A stretch of 64,000 nucleotides of DNA from Candidatus Brocadia sp. WS118 (GCA_007618135.1 PHFX01000149.1:1-64000); one strand, 5' to 3'. Counted from the stretch's first letter, positions 34,255 to 43,530 are shown. Notes: generated by a model from the sequence alone, not told the origin. Translations and numbers: made by a program.

Positions 34255-35589
34255 TTACTGAGCCAGTTGCGTACCCACGGCCTTTTCCAGATTCGACAGG
34301 TTTTGTTCGAAGTCGGCTAGTGCCCTGGTGTAAAGCAGTCTGGAGTTTAAAAGAATCCTCTGGCTATCGATTAGGGCAAGGAAATCCACCTGGTCCGTCT
34401 CGTACCCAACGCGCGCAGCTTTTAATGATTGCTCAGCCTGGGGGATAACACCGGTTTTATAAAGATCCATCGTGCTTTCGGAGGATTGTATTCTGACAAA
34501 AAAATCTTTGACCTCAAATAATGTCTTGTTGTTGATGAAGCGGTAGTCTGACTTCGCGGCACTAAGGTCTTCTTTAGATTCTTTAACCTTTGAGCGATTT
34601 TTTGGCCACAGCCAGGGGACATTAATCGTTATGGCCGATGCCCATGTATCGGGCTTTCCGTCCTCCTGCATATATTCCACCATCGGCTCAAAGTCCGAAT
34701 AGTAAGAATCCTTTTTAGAAAGTTTTAAGTTTGCTTCATTCTTTTTAACCGCATGGTCAAACCTTTTAAGCTCAGGTCGGTGTTTCATGGCAAGGTCTTC
34801 CAGTTCATCTAAGGTTAATTTTAGGGCATGCCTTTCAAAAGGGCGGGGTTTCCCTAAAGGGGTTTGGGGGGGTCTGTCTAACAGGCTATTTAACCGGGCA
34901 ATAATAGATTCCCTTTCCTTGTTTAAAACAATCAGGTTGTTTGCTAACGTAGATAATTCGACCTGCGCTGCAAGCGCATCCCTTTGAGTAGCTTTGCCTA
35001 CGGAATATTTTGTTTCTGCAATCCTGGCGAAATTGCGGAGCAGGTCCCTGTTTTCCTCCGTGATGTCAATAGCACAGTTAGTGTAGTAAAGCTCATAAAA
35101 AGCCGATTTTACCAGGGCGATAATTTCCTGTATTTTAGTTTCAGAATCTTTTCCTGCGATGTTTGTTTCTTCCGTAGCTATTTCGCTTCTGAGGCGCAGT
35201 TTTCCGGGAAAGGGTATCTTTTGTGAAATACTGTATCGTTGCTGCAGCATCTCTGTTTGTCCATTGATATTCATGGGGTGGTTGGACATATCATAAGAGC
35301 CGGCACGAATGGAAGGATCATCCAGTGATTTCGCCTGTGAAATCTTTGCCTTCGCGGCATTTAAGCGTTTTTGCGATGCAATGATCTCTGGATTGTGTTC
35401 CATGGCCTCCTGGATTAACCATTTTAGGTCAAGTGGTGTATCCGTCTCGTTTAGTTCAGTAATACTGTTTTTGCCGCCTGTCTGTTTCTGGATTGGGTTG
35501 TTACCGTTTTCATTAGCTACAACCGTGGCGCTAGAAGAAATAATGAGAAGGAAAAAGAAGAGGAATTGCTTTAATAGCGTTCTATTCAT
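34255..35589 (-). CDS. TolC/CusC-family outer-membrane efflux protein
   Basis: This 444-aa protein has a signal peptide ('LKQFLFFFLLIISSSATVVA') and then two OEP repeats of long amphipathic helices: 'LIQEAMEHNPEIIASQKRLN', 'YSISQKIPFPGKLRLRSEIA' and 'TKYSVGKATQRDALAAQVEL' in the first, 'DFEPMVEYMQ' and 'AARVGYETDQVDFLALIDSQ' in the second. It forms the trimeric outer-membrane channel of tripartite pumps. The nearest pump is CusBA 9-15 kb downstream on the same strand, and it probably completes that complex. It follows the BlaI-M56 pair with two bases between stop and start, so it is part of their operon. Confidence 0.88.
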   Translation of the reverse strand: MNRTLLKQFLFFFLLIISSSATVVANENGNNPIQKQTGGKNSITELNETDTPLDLKWLIQEAMEHNPEIIASQKRLNAAKAKISQAKSLDDPSIRAGSYDMSNHPMNINGQTEMLQQRYSISQKIPFPGKLRLRSEIATEETNIAGKDSETKIQEIIALVKSAFYELYYTNCAIDITEENRDLLRNFARIAETKYSVGKATQRDALAAQVELSTLANNLIVLNKERESIIARLNSLLDRPPQTPLGKPRPFERHALKLTLDELEDLAMKHRPELKRFDHAVKKNEANLKLSKKDSYYSDFEPMVEYMQEDGKPDTWASAITINVPWLWPKNRSKVKESKEDLSAAKSDYRFINNKTLFEVKDFFVRIQSSESTMDLYKTGVIPQAEQSLKAARVGYETDQVDFLALIDSQRILLNSRLLYTRALADFEQNLSNLEKAVGTQLAQ

Positions 35590-35590
35590 A

Positions 35591-36565
35591 TTAAAATCCG
35601 CATTTAATCATGTGACACACCTTTGTTTTGCATTCGATTTTTTCTAAGGGTGTAAAGAATTTCCCATACAAGGGGAAACAGATTGTTACCGCAATTAAGA
35701 GCGACAAAAGGCTCAACGGGTATGAAGATGCCTTGCCAAAAGAGGGGAGGACAGCATGGGGTTCTAATAAGCGCATTACTCTATCCTCTACAATCCTTTG
35801 CCCACTGGAGAAAGGTATCATCGGGTACAGAACAGCCGGCGAATATGATCTGGATAGCTTCAGGAGCGCGCTTGCAAGCTCTAATGGTTCTCCAGAATTA
35901 GTAACAACTGCATCATCTGCCTCCTTTTCACAAGCAGTAGAATACAGGTTTAGCAAATAACGATTAATAGGTAGGAAAAAATTGAGTGTGCAAAGTATTC
36001 GTAAGACAAATAGCATTAAGGGGGCTTTCTTTATGACATGATGCGCTTCATGAAGAATTACGGCTTGAATTTCCTTTGCGGTTAAATACGAGCACACGCC
36101 CGTCGATAAGTATGTTTTCGGTTTCCACAGACCTGACGTGAAGGCATGTCTTAACACGCCGTTATCAAAGAGTACCAGTTGGTCATCAAGATGTGTGGAG
36201 AGTAAAATATTTTTTAAGCCTGGATAATTGTCAACGGATAGGGGGGCGAGGGAACGAACAAAACGGTAATTGCAAGACAGCATACAGAATATCCTGTGAA
36301 TAGTCGCAGCTATTCCAGCGAAGAGTATTGCAACGCAGATCCAGGGAAGTGTCGTAGCAATGGTGTGCAAAGTAAAAAAACATTTTGAGCAGACACTCCC
36401 ACAACAGGTAACGGCTTCATAGACGAATTTCGTATCCGATATATATCCCTTGATGCCGGTCGCAGCGCCGGTAATGATTACCAAAAAGCATGCAAGGTTA
36501 ATAGATACGATCAGTGAAAAATATAATTGTGCCTTTCCGTATCGGTACTTTCTTAGATACTGCAT
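35591..36565 (-). CDS. M56-family (BlaR1/MecR1-type) membrane metallopeptidase
   Basis: This 324-aa protein has several transmembrane segments (for example 'LYFSLIVSINLACFLVIITG' and 'LPWICVAILFAGIAATIHRI') and the zinc site 'VILHEAHHVIKKAPLM' with 'ACEKEADDAVV' downstream as the second ligand region. In the beta-lactamase and copper systems this protease senses a signal and leads to cleavage of the BlaI-type repressor. No penicillin-binding sensor domain follows the peptidase. The start at 36565 lies right after the repressor stop (overlapping 'taatatg'), the usual arrangement of blaI-blaR pairs. An ATG further upstream would overlap the repressor gene. Confidence 0.86.
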   Translation of the reverse strand: MQYLRKYRYGKAQLYFSLIVSINLACFLVIITGAATGIKGYISDTKFVYEAVTCCGSVCSKCFFTLHTIATTLPWICVAILFAGIAATIHRIFCMLSCNYRFVRSLAPLSVDNYPGLKNILLSTHLDDQLVLFDNGVLRHAFTSGLWKPKTYLSTGVCSYLTAKEIQAVILHEAHHVIKKAPLMLFVLRILCTLNFFLPINRYLLNLYSTACEKEADDAVVTNSGEPLELASALLKLSRSYSPAVLYPMIPFSSGQRIVEDRVMRLLEPHAVLPSFGKASSYPLSLLSLLIAVTICFPLYGKFFTPLEKIECKTKVCHMIKCGF

Positions 36566-36566
36566 A

Positions 36567-37028
36567 TTACTTTTTTCCTGTTTTCCCGGTATATTCATTT
36601 TGGATTGCTTGTTTTTTCCTTTTTGATTCAATCAGTTTGGAAAAGTATTCAATTTTTTCCGGGTCCATTTGCGACATATAATCCACAAAATGCACCATTG
36701 CCGATTTGAGAGAAAATCCAGAAATTCCTTCTACGACTTTTTTTGATACAATTTCAAAAAATCGCTCTTTATCATAGATAGGGTTATAAAGATAAGCCTT
36801 TCCCATCTTTCGTTTTTTAAGAAGTCCTTTCTGGGTCATTCGATTCGTAACAGTAATTACGGCAGAATATGAAATGTTCTTGTCGGCAGGGAATGCATCC
36901 AAAATGTCCTTTACGGATGACTCTCCCCGTTTCCACAATACCTCCATAATATCCTTTTCCAATGTCCCCAGGACATGATTCAGACCTTCTTTGAAGGGAT
37001 TGAAATTAAACCTTAATTCATTGCTCAT
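36567..37028 (-). CDS. BlaI/MecI/CopY-family transcriptional repressor
   Basis: The protein is 153 aa from the ATG at 37028. The winged helix is 'LGTLEKDIMEVLWKRGESSV', 'KDILDAFPADKNISYSAVIT', 'VTNRMTQKGLLKKRKMGKAY', the BlaI pattern. The C-terminal dimerisation region contains 'FSLKSAMVHFVDYM'. Such repressors bind TACA/TGTA palindromes and are released by proteolysis or, in CopY, by copper. It lacks the CopY CxCx4CxC copper hook, so the adjacent M56 protease is the likely sensor. It heads the run repressor, protease, TolC channel. Confidence 0.9.
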   Translation of the reverse strand: MSNELRFNFNPFKEGLNHVLGTLEKDIMEVLWKRGESSVKDILDAFPADKNISYSAVITVTNRMTQKGLLKKRKMGKAYLYNPIYDKERFFEIVSKKVVEGISGFSLKSAMVHFVDYMSQMDPEKIEYFSKLIESKRKKQAIQNEYTGKTGKK

Positions 37029-37143
37029 ATGCGCTCTTTTTGTCAAAAATTGTGTAACTCTTTTTCTCTAATCCTTTTGCTATAGGAATCCTATTACATA
37101 CCACATCATGCTCCGAAACAGAATTAGGATTTCACTATACCTT

Positions 37144-37173
37144 ATTATATTCTACACATTGTAGAATTTGCAA
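37144..37173 (-). promoter_or_regulatory. Promoter with BlaI-type operator in its spacer
   Basis: On the minus strand TTGCAA (37168-37173) and TATAAT (37144-37149) are 18 bases apart. The spacer plus one flanking base is the palindrome attctaca-cat-tgtagaat (37149-37167), which has the TACA/TGTA core bound by BlaI/CopY repressors. A repressor bound here would block RNA polymerase. The repressor gene starts ~115 bases downstream, which fits autoregulation of the operon. Confidence 0.78.
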
Positions 37174-37303
37174 GTGTAATTTATGCTTGTTGATTAATGA
37201 AATATTTGTGTTAGAATATTTAAGGCTTTTTTACCTGGTTTGTTGTGCTTCAATTTTCTTTGATTATTTTAAATAGGCCTTCGGCTACTTTCCCCCCCTG
37301 TTT

Positions 37304-37321
37304 CCCCCCGTAAACGGGGGG
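37304..37321. repeat. G/C hairpin upstream of galE
   Basis: 'ccccccg' and 'cgggggg' pair around 'taaa', with further C- and G-runs on both sides. It lies 35 bases before the galE start. It may be a dispersed intergenic hairpin or a terminator for a leftward transcript. Confidence 0.5.
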
Positions 37322-37355
37322 ATTATGGGGGGTAATTGAAATTCCTATACATCGA

Positions 37356-38405
37356 ATGAATAATCCAGATACCGTCATTGTTACAGGAGGCGCCGGTTAC
37401 ATCGGCTCTCACACCATTATTGAACTTCTTGAACAAACGGATTACCGGGTAGTTTCCCTGGATAATTATTCCAACTCCACCGAAGACACCTACAGAAGAA
37501 TAATTGAAATAACAGGCAAGAGAAACCGCCTGGCGTGGTTCAAAGTTAACCTCTGCAACAAAGAGGAACTGATACACACCCTCAAACAAACAAATTCAAT
37601 AAAGGGCATTATTCACTTTGCTGCATGTAAGTCTGTGCCGGAAAGCGTGGCTGATCCATTGTTGTACTACCATAATAACATGGAAAGTCTTGTAAACATC
37701 CTATACCTGTGCAGGGAGAAGAAAATCAGGGATTTTATTTTTTCTTCCTCCTGTTCTGTGTACGGGAACATCACAGCACTGCCGGTAACCGAAGAAGCTG
37801 AACTGCCCGAAGCTGAATCGCCATACGCCCATACCAAACAGATGGGAGAAGAAGTGGTGAAATCATTCACGAAATACACACCAGAATTCAAATCTGTTTT
37901 GCTCCGCTATTTTAACCCTGCCGGTGCTCATCCGAGTGCAAAAATCGGTGAACTGCCGCTAGGGCCTCCAACAAGTCTTGTGCCTATAATTACCCGAACC
38001 GCTGCAGGACTTATCCCGAAAATGTATGTACACGGCGACGATTATGAAACCAGAGACGGCTCCTGCATCAGGGATTACATCCACGTCAGCGACATTGCAG
38101 ACGCACACATTAAAGCGCTTGATTTTGTACTGGAGGGTAAAAATCGGGAGGCTTGCAGCTTATTCAACCTTGGTACCGGAAACGGCATTACGGTCTTTGA
38201 AGCAATCAAATCCTTTGAGAAGGTATCGGGGAAAAAGCTGAATTACGAGGTTGGGCCGAGAAGAAGCGGGGATGTTATGGCAATTTATGCCAATAACGAT
38301 CTTGCGAGGCGGGAACTCGGCTGGCAACCAAAGTTCGGATTAGACGACATGATGCTTTCGGCCTGGAAATGGCAGCAGCATATTTCAACAATTACGGCAA
38401 AATAA
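37356..38405 (+). CDS. galE: UDP-glucose 4-epimerase
   Basis: This 349-aa extended short-chain dehydrogenase/reductase has the NAD site 'VIVTGGAGYIGSHTIIELLE', the cofactor and UDP-sugar motif 'IIHFAACKSVPESVADPLLY', and the catalytic Ser plus YxxxK ('FSSSCSVYGNITALPVTEEA', 'SPYAHTKQMGEE'). The galE signature 'RYFNPAGAHPSAKIGE' and 'GDDYETRDGSCIRDYIHVSD' follow. It interconverts UDP-glucose and UDP-galactose for glycan synthesis. It has no operon partner here, lying between the metal island and the restriction locus. Confidence 0.93.
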   Translation: MNNPDTVIVTGGAGYIGSHTIIELLEQTDYRVVSLDNYSNSTEDTYRRIIEITGKRNRLAWFKVNLCNKEELIHTLKQTNSIKGIIHFAACKSVPESVADPLLYYHNNMESLVNILYLCREKKIRDFIFSSSCSVYGNITALPVTEEAELPEAESPYAHTKQMGEEVVKSFTKYTPEFKSVLLRYFNPAGAHPSAKIGELPLGPPTSLVPIITRTAAGLIPKMYVHGDDYETRDGSCIRDYIHVSDIADAHIKALDFVLEGKNREACSLFNLGTGNGITVFEAIKSFEKVSGKKLNYEVGPRRSGDVMAIYANNDLARRELGWQPKFGLDDMMLSAWKWQQHISTITAK

Positions 38406-38757
38406 TTTACCGATTGATGATACTGACAAATCTCTTGGGATAGAGACATATCTGAATACCAACCCCGAAGCATCACATCAAAACAATAGCATGATTAAGT
38501 ATTGATTTCCTCCCGCAAACTGCTATTATAATCCGCAAGTCTCCATGAAAATGGAATTTCCTGTCTCTATTACAAAACTATAGTAAACGTATTAAATAAG
38601 TTGACATGTACTGGTCATTGCGAGCGACAGCGAAGCAATCCCACTATAGAGATTGCTTCGGGTTAACGCCCTCGCAATGACAACTTTCTTTACGCGTTTA
38701 CTATAGTGTATCACATATTCACCGTAATCAAGTTTCTTATGATAAGAGAAGAAAAGA
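38406..38757. other. Intergenic region carrying a MITE
   Basis: Apart from the repeat at 38578-38706 I see only AT-rich sequence and the leader of hsdM, with a GA-rich ribosome site just before its ATG. Confidence 0.4.
38578..38706. mobile_element. 129-bp MITE-like inverted repeat
   Basis: The ends 'ctatagtaaacg' (38578-38589) and 'cgtttactatag' (38695-38706) are perfect 12-bp inverted repeats. Inside are longer arms 'gtcattgcgagcga...gaagcaatc' (38614-38640) and 'gattgcttcg...ctcgcaatgac' (38651-38681), so the whole folds into a long hairpin. It carries no gene. I found no clear target-site duplication. It lies at the left edge of the type I restriction locus. Confidence 0.7.
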
Positions 38758-41184
38758 ATGGCCATAAAGAAATCTGAACTGTACAGCTCCCTCTGGGCGA
38801 GTTGTGACGAGCTCCGCGGAGGTATGGATGCCTCTCAGTACAAAGACTATGTGCTGGTACTTTTGTTCATCAAATACATCTCTGACAAATATGCCGGAGT
38901 TCCCTATGCGCCTATTACGGTGCCCAAAGGCGCCAGCTTTAAAGACATGGTTGGCCTTAAAGGCAAGACCACTATTGGCGATGACATTAACAAGAAGATC
39001 ATCGGGAAGATTGCCGAAGCCAACAAACTCACCGGCACCATTGATGTTGCCGACTTCAACAGCGCCGATAAACTGGGCAGCGGTAAAGAGATGGTTGACC
39101 GCCTTACCAATCTCATTTCCATTTTTGAAAACCCGGCGCTCGATTTCAGTAAAAACAGGGCCGAAGGGGATGATATTCTTGGCGATGCCTACGAATACCT
39201 GATGCGGCACTTTGCCACCGAGAGCGGCAAAAGCAAAGGACAGTTTTACACCCCCGCCGAGGTAAGCCGGATAATGGCGAAGATTATCACTTTTAACTCA
39301 AAAGTAATGCCATCAACAACAGGGTATGATCCAACGTGCGGCTCTGCATCGCTATTGCTCAAGGTGGCCGATGAATCAGAATCGGGTATGACGATTTACG
39401 GGCAGGAGATGGACGTTGCCACCGCTGCCCTTGCCCGCATGAATATGATTCTGCACAACAACCCGACCGCAGAAATCAAGCAAGGGAACACCCTTTCCAA
39501 TCCGCTGTTTCTGGACGAAAGAGGCAGGCTCAAGACCTTCGACTTTGTGGTAGCCAATCCGCCCTTCTCGTACAAAGCATGGGGTAGCGGTTTTGCCGTT
39601 CAGGATGGAACCATATCCGATATCCATGATCGTTTCAAAGATTACGGTATACCCCCGAACAAGAATGGAGACTATGCATTTCTTTTGCACATCATCCGTT
39701 CCTTAAAGAGCAGAGGCAAGGGCGCCGTGATCCTTCCGCACGGGGTGCTGTTTCGCGGAAATATTGAAGGGGAAATCCGGAAAAATATCATTCGCAGGGG
39801 CTACATAAAAGGCATCATCGGCCTGCCTCCCAACCTCTTTTACGGCACCGGCATCCCCGCCTGCATTATCGTGCTGGATAAAGAAGTCGCCGAACACCGC
39901 AAAGGCATTTTTATGATTGATGCCAGCAAGGGTTTCGAGAAAGACGGCAACAAAAACCGCCTGCGTGAGCAGGACATTCACAAGATCGTGGATGTATTCA
40001 ACAAACAGCTTGAAATGGAAAAATACAGCCGCATGGTGCCGGTAACGGAGATCGAGGCCAATGAGTTTAACCTGAACATTCCCCGCTACATTGATAGCCA
40101 GGAGGCTGCGGACATGCAGGATATTGAGGCGCATTTGCTGGGCGATATCCCCAATGACGATATTGACGCCTTGCACCCGTATTGGGAGGTTTATCCCGCC
40201 CTGAGAAAGACATTATTCATTACAGGAAGCCGTGTCAATTACAGCAAGCTGCTTATTGCCCATGATGCCATAAAATCCACCATTTTCTCTCATCCGGAGT
40301 TTACTGCTTACAGCAAAAAGGTAGACAACGTATTCAGCCATTGGAAAGCTAAAAACACACCAAAACTGAAAGGTATTGGTGTTGGCGATAAACCCAAAAA
40401 GCTGATACACGAAATATCGGAAGGGTTATTGCAGGTATTTTCCAGCTTAAAGCTGATTGATAAATACGATGTCTATCAACACCTCATGGTCTACTGGTCT
40501 GAAACCATGCAGGATGATGTGTATGCCCTGGTAAGCGATGGGTGGGAAGCAGGGAAGGAAATTGAAAGGGATAAAAAACAATGGGAAGGACGCCTCATAC
40601 CCAAATGGCTTATCATTGCCCGATATTTTGCGGCAGAGCAAAAGGCTATTGAACATTTAGAGGCCGACCGCGATGCGATTGCCAGGCAAATGGAAGAGAT
40701 GGAAGAAGAACACGGCGGGGAAGAAGGATTGATGGCAGATGCCAAAAACGATAAGGATACGATTACCAAGTCAAGTGTGCAGAAACGCGTTAAAGAATTG
40801 ACAATGGATAATGGAGAATTGACAATTGAGGATAAAGAGGTAATTAAAGTGTTACAGTATTATTTAAAACTGACCGAACAGGAAGCGGAAGTCAGCAGGA
40901 AAATCAGAGATGCGCAGGTTGCTCTGGAGAAAAAGGTCCTGGACAAATACAAAGCCATTACCGAGGCCGAAATAAAAACCCTGTTGGTGGAAGATAAATG
41001 GATGGCTACGCTTGAAAGGGATGTAAAAACTGAAATGGAACGTATCAGTCATCGGCTTACCGGACGCATTAGAGAACTGGCAGAACGGTATGAAGCTCCA
41101 TTGCCTGCCGTTAGTGGCGAAGTGGATGTATTAGAGAAAAAGGTACATGGGCATCTGAAGAAAATGGGGTTGGTATGGAAGTAA
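38758..41184 (+). CDS. hsdM: Type I restriction-modification DNA methyltransferase subunit M
   Basis: The protein is 808 aa. The N-terminal HsdM helical domain ('LYSSLWASCDELRGGMDASQ') is followed by the N6-adenine methylase domain with motif I 'DPTCGSASLL' and motif IV 'NPPF' near residue 266, and 'GIIGLPPNLFYGTGIPACII'. The family is normally ~500 aa. Here a ~300-aa helical C-terminal extension follows. Within that extension, bases ~40796-40835 encode 'ELTMDNGELTIEDKE' from 'gacaatggataatggagaat' type repeat DNA, an in-frame repeat insertion. With HsdS it methylates adenine at the recognition site, and with HsdR it restricts unmethylated DNA. Confidence 0.92.
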   Translation: MAIKKSELYSSLWASCDELRGGMDASQYKDYVLVLLFIKYISDKYAGVPYAPITVPKGASFKDMVGLKGKTTIGDDINKKIIGKIAEANKLTGTIDVADFNSADKLGSGKEMVDRLTNLISIFENPALDFSKNRAEGDDILGDAYEYLMRHFATESGKSKGQFYTPAEVSRIMAKIITFNSKVMPSTTGYDPTCGSASLLLKVADESESGMTIYGQEMDVATAALARMNMILHNNPTAEIKQGNTLSNPLFLDERGRLKTFDFVVANPPFSYKAWGSGFAVQDGTISDIHDRFKDYGIPPNKNGDYAFLLHIIRSLKSRGKGAVILPHGVLFRGNIEGEIRKNIIRRGYIKGIIGLPPNLFYGTGIPACIIVLDKEVAEHRKGIFMIDASKGFEKDGNKNRLREQDIHKIVDVFNKQLEMEKYSRMVPVTEIEANEFNLNIPRYIDSQEAADMQDIEAHLLGDIPNDDIDALHPYWEVYPALRKTLFITGSRVNYSKLLIAHDAIKSTIFSHPEFTAYSKKVDNVFSHWKAKNTPKLKGIGVGDKPKKLIHEISEGLLQVFSSLKLIDKYDVYQHLMVYWSETMQDDVYALVSDGWEAGKEIERDKKQWEGRLIPKWLIIARYFAAEQKAIEHLEADRDAIARQMEEMEEEHGGEEGLMADAKNDKDTITKSSVQKRVKELTMDNGELTIEDKEVIKVLQYYLKLTEQEAEVSRKIRDAQVALEKKVLDKYKAITEAEIKTLLVEDKWMATLERDVKTEMERISHRLTGRIRELAERYEAPLPAVSGEVDVLEKKVHGHLKKMGLVWK

Positions 41185-42275
41185 AAAAATTGGATAGGGA
41201 ACTCTATGGCAAGTTGCTTAGCGAGATAAAAATTCGCATCAGGCAAGCACAAATCAAAGCAACCCTTTCCGCCAATGCCGAAATGATAGCGATGTATTGA
41301 GATGTTGGCAGGATGATAGATGAACGCCAAAAGTTGCAAGGATGGTCAGCGGCTGTTATTCCTGCTTTGTCTAAGGACTTAAAAAACGAACTCCCCGAAC
41401 TAAAAGGTTTTTCAGAACGCAACTTGGGAAGAATGCTGGCTTTTTACCGGGAATATCAATTTACAGACTACCATTTGCCACAGGGCGTGGCAAAAACAAC
41501 GACAGAACCAAATTTGCCACAGCCTGTGGCAAAATTACAAATCATTGATTTGCTGCATAGCATCCCATGGGGACATCATGCCTTGCTGATGGAAAAGATA
41601 AAAGACCTGCATAGCCGTTTCTGGTATATGCAACAGATACTTGAAAACGGCTGGAGTCGAGATACTCTCGGTCTGATGATCAAAAGTGATGCCTGCGAAA
41701 GGCATGGGAAGGCTGTCACAAATTTTGATCTTCATCTACCGGCCCCCCAATCGGAACTGGCCCGGCAAACGCTGAAAGACCCTTATATCTTCGACTTTCT
41801 CACACTTACACTACCTTTTGAAGAAAGGGAGTTGGAGGTTGGGCTGATGAAGCATCTGGAGAAGTTTCTTCTTGAACTTGGCCAGGGCTTTGCCTTTGTC
41901 GGGCGACAGTATCATCTGACCATCAGCGATAAGGATTTTTATATTGACCTTTTGTTTTATCATCTCAAACTGCGTTGCTTTATTGTGATCGAACTGAAAA
42001 AAGGCGATTTTAAACCGGAATACGCGGGCAAGATGAACTTTTACTGTTCCGCAGTTGATGACCTCCTCAGACACCAGACCGACCAGCCGACGATCGGGCT
42101 CATTTTGTGTCAGACTAAAGACAAAATCCTTGCCGAATATGCCTTGCGGGATGTGCATAAACCCATCGGCATATCCGAGTATGAACTGACCCGCTCCCTG
42201 CCCGATAACCTGAAGTCCAGCCTGCCGAGCATTGAAGAGATCGAAGCGGAGCTTTCAGGGGGCGGCGATGAGTAA
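41175..42275 (+). pseudogene. DUF1016/YhcG-type PD-(D/E)xK nuclease gene with in-frame stop
   Basis: Starting at the ATG at 41175 (overlapping the end of hsdM), 41 codons encode a good DUF1016 N-terminus ('LLSEIKIRIRQAQIKATLSA'). A TGA (41298-41300) follows where the family has Trp in 'MYWDIGRMI'. The same frame continues as 'DVGRMIDERQKLQGWSAAVI', with the C-terminal nuclease 'DKDFYIDLLFYHLKLRCFIV' and 'IELKKGDF' (the D...ExK site) intact. Translation could restart at the ATG at 41313 and give 320 aa. Two palindromic 22-bp units 'tttgccacag..tgtggcaaaa' (41474-41534) lie in the middle. These nucleases are often found in type I operons; their role there is unsettled. Confidence 0.82.
41474..41534. 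repeat. Two palindromic units inside the DUF1016 gene
   Basis: 'tttgccacagggcgtggcaa' (41474 onward) and 'tttgccacagcctgtggcaa' (41513 onward) are near-identical palindromes 39 bases apart. They encode 'LPQGVAK' and 'LPQPVAK' in a linker. Confidence 0.65.
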
Positions 42276-43530
42276 GATAGCTGAAGGATATAAGCAGACG
42301 GAAGTGGGGGTGATTCCGAATGATTGGGAAGTTGTGTGCCTTGGAGAAATGACTATTAAAGTCGGGAGTGGTATTACACCAACAGGTGGCGAGCGAGTTT
42401 ACAAGAAGGATGGGCGACCATTCTTGAGAAGTCAGAACGTGGGTTGGGGTCACTTGCTTATGGAAGACATTGCCTTTATCGACGACACGATCCATGATAC
42501 TTTTAAGGATACCGAAATCCTAGAGAATGATGTCTTCCTTAATATCACAGGAGCGTCTATTGGACGTAGTGCGGTCGCTGATAGTCGAGTAAAAGGTGGC
42601 AATGTTAATCAGCACGTTTGTATTATTCGAACTGTAAAAGACAAACTTTATCCGCGTTTTCTGAATTATTTACTGCTGTCAAGAGCAGGGCAGAAGCAAA
42701 TTGATAGTTTTCAGGCCGGGGGTAATCGTCAAGGGTTGAATTTCGGCCAAATCCGATCTTTCAAAATTCCACTTCCCCCCACCAAAGCCGAACAAACTGC
42801 TATTGCCACGGCATTAAGCGATGCGGATGCGCTCATCAGCAGTCTGGAAAAACTCATTGCCAAAAAGCGGAACATCAAACAGGGGGCTATGCAACAACTC
42901 CTCACCGGCAAGAAACGCCTGCCAGGTTTTAGCGGAAAGTGGGAAGTGAAGAAGTTGGGAAACTTAGGAAAATTTCGAGGCGGCAGTGGATTTCCTACAA
43001 AGTATCAAGGGAGAGTGGAAGGAAATTATCCATTTTTCAAGGTCTCTGACATGAACAATGAAGGTAACGCAACGTTCATGATTAATTCGAATAACTGGAT
43101 TTCTGAGACCGTTAGGAAGGAAACTAGTGCAAACACTTTTCCAAGACACAGCATCGTCTTTGCGAAGATTGGTGCAGCAATTTTTCTGGAAAGAAAGAAG
43201 GTTCTATCGCGAGAAAGCTGCATTGATAACAACATGATGGGGTTTATCTTAGATGAGGGCTGCGCACATTTCAAGTTTATCTACTACCTTTTCCTGAATA
43301 TTCAGCTTGGGAAGTTGGTGAGTACAACTGCACTTCCATCGCTCAATGGTAGAGAAATTGCTGAGCTTGAATTTGGCATTCCAGAATTTGAAGAACAAAC
43401 TGCCATCGTCCAAATCCTCAGCGACATGGATGCCGAAATAGAAGCCCTGGAAAAGAAAATGGAAAAATACAAAATGATAAAGCAGGGGATGATGCAGGAA
43501 CTCTTAACCGGGAAAACGAGGTTGGTATGA
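42268..43530 (+). CDS. hsdS: Type I restriction-modification specificity subunit S
   Basis: This 420-aa protein has two target-recognition domains: the first with 'GVIPNDWEVVCLGEMTIKVG' and the second with 'GFSGKWEVKKLGNLGKFRGG'. Each is followed by the conserved helix, 'IPLPPTKAEQTAIATALSDA' to 'KKRNIKQGAMQQLLTGKKRL' and 'IPEFEEQTAIVQILSDMDAE' to 'IKQGMMQELLTGKTRL'. The two helices set the spacing between the two half-sites of the recognition sequence. The start overlaps the stop of the DUF1016 gene ('gatgagtaa'). A copy of its last ~109 bases lies at 44912-45020. Confidence 0.92.
   Translation: MSKIAEGYKQTEVGVIPNDWEVVCLGEMTIKVGSGITPTGGERVYKKDGRPFLRSQNVGWGHLLMEDIAFIDDTIHDTFKDTEILENDVFLNITGASIGRSAVADSRVKGGNVNQHVCIIRTVKDKLYPRFLNYLLLSRAGQKQIDSFQAGGNRQGLNFGQIRSFKIPLPPTKAEQTAIATALSDADALISSLEKLIAKKRNIKQGAMQQLLTGKKRLPGFSGKWEVKKLGNLGKFRGGSGFPTKYQGRVEGNYPFFKVSDMNNEGNATFMINSNNWISETVRKETSANTFPRHSIVFAKIGAAIFLERKKVLSRESCIDNNMMGFILDEGCAHFKFIYYLFLNIQLGKLVSTTALPSLNGREIAELEFGIPEFEEQTAIVQILSDMDAEIEALEKKMEKYKMIKQGMMQELLTGKTRLV

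Noticed and set aside
41298-41300. UGA read as tryptophan or selenocysteine
   Set aside because: TGA is used as a normal stop elsewhere in the window (for example the hsdS stop), no SECIS-like stem was seen, and the position is Trp in the family. A mutation or sequencing error is simpler.
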